From Pseudomonadales bacterium (GTDB lineage Bacteria > Pseudomonadota > Gammaproteobacteria > Pseudomonadales > UBA7239), in NCBI GenBank assembly GCA_020443005.1, contig JAGRJA010000341.1:1-6646 (forward strand): a DNA stretch of 6,646 bases, in the 5' to 3' direction. The position numbers and the translations under genes were made by a program. The notes beneath the pieces are model-generated. The model did no database searches and was not told the origin of the DNA. It saw only the letters and a list, made by a program, of their open reading frames with translations. Below, piece after piece: positions 6,516-6,646 of this stretch. How positions within the stretch are numbered: the stretch's first letter is position 1; each line of letters starts with the position of its first letter.

Positions 6516-6646
6516 CTATGCTTTTGAAGATTTGTGCATAACTGAAGGCTTTAATACTACTACAAATGTAGCGCCCGAGGTCGGGTTATTATAAACACTC
6601 AGATGGCCCCCATGCGCCTGCACAATCGATTGACTGATGGAAAGAC
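6516..6646 (-). CDS. Sensor histidine kinase, C-terminal end only (cut by window edge)
   Basis: Only the last 42 codons are inside the window, ending in TAG at 6516-6518; the gene continues beyond the right edge. The reading gives LSISQSIVQAHGG followed by HLSVYNNPTSGATFVVVLKP. This is the end of an HATPase_c domain: the helix after the G2 box, the conserved A-H-G-G turn, and the S-G-A-T-F strand typical of HisKA/HATPase sensor kinases. A short Lys/Ser tail (about 9 residues) follows. It lies 49 bp upstream of the FixJ-type regulator on the same strand and is almost certainly its partner kinase, as in FixL/FixJ-like operons. The phosphorylated histidine, any PAS or membrane sensor domain, and the operon promoter lie outside, so the signal is unknown. 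Confidence 0.9.
   Translation of the reverse strand, partial: LSISQSIVQAHGGHLSVYNNPTSGATFVVVLKPSVMHKSSKA

Noticed and set aside
6490..6518. Possible internal promoter for the response regulator (minus strand TAGAAA, 17-base spacer, TATAAC)
   Set aside because: The -35 match is only four of six, it overlaps the kinase stop codon, and tightly linked kinase-regulator pairs normally share one upstream promoter. It is possible but not supported enough to list.

Overview
The window looks like ordinary chromosome from a gammaproteobacterium of moderate GC (roughly 45-50% by eye). This rests on protein resemblance: a cobalamin-dependent methionine synthase with E. coli-like residue spacing, a 'type 2' malate dehydrogenase as in many non-enteric gamma- and betaproteobacteria, an RmuC protein and a FixJ-type response regulator. 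I cannot name a genus from the sequence. I see no tRNA, rRNA, CRISPR array, insertion sequence or phage gene.

Layout. The left 43% is one plus-strand gene, metH, cut at its 5' end by the window edge (about 274 residues missing). It converges on a minus-strand block through a single hairpin at 2924-2957, which has a T-tract on both strands and can end transcription from either side. On the minus strand, in transcription order from the right edge, are: the last 42 codons of a sensor histidine kinase (6516-6646, cut by the window), a FixJ/LuxR-type response regulator (5837-6466), rmuC (4203-5771) and mdh (2982-4103). Kinase and regulator are 49 bp apart and clearly form a two-component pair. The regulator-rmuC gap is 65 bp with no convincing terminator, so read-through into rmuC is possible. 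mdh has its own near-consensus sigma70 promoter in the 99-bp gap after rmuC, so it can be transcribed alone.

Functions. MetH makes methionine from homocysteine and methyl-tetrahydrofolate. Mdh interconverts malate and oxaloacetate. RmuC is a membrane-anchored coiled-coil protein with a nuclease-like core, linked to limiting DNA rearrangements. The two-component pair senses an unknown signal. Apart from the kinase-regulator pair, the genes share no obvious pathway.

Most unusual point. The malate dehydrogenase has a complete catalytic core followed by a histone H1-like Lys/Ala/Pro tail of about 45 residues, which typical members of this enzyme family lack. Secondary points are a dyad (AATGTG-GT-CACATT) overlapping the mdh -10 box, an AT-rich inverted repeat at the -35 side, and a G7 tract in the response-regulator gene. 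I found no convincing new multi-gene system.
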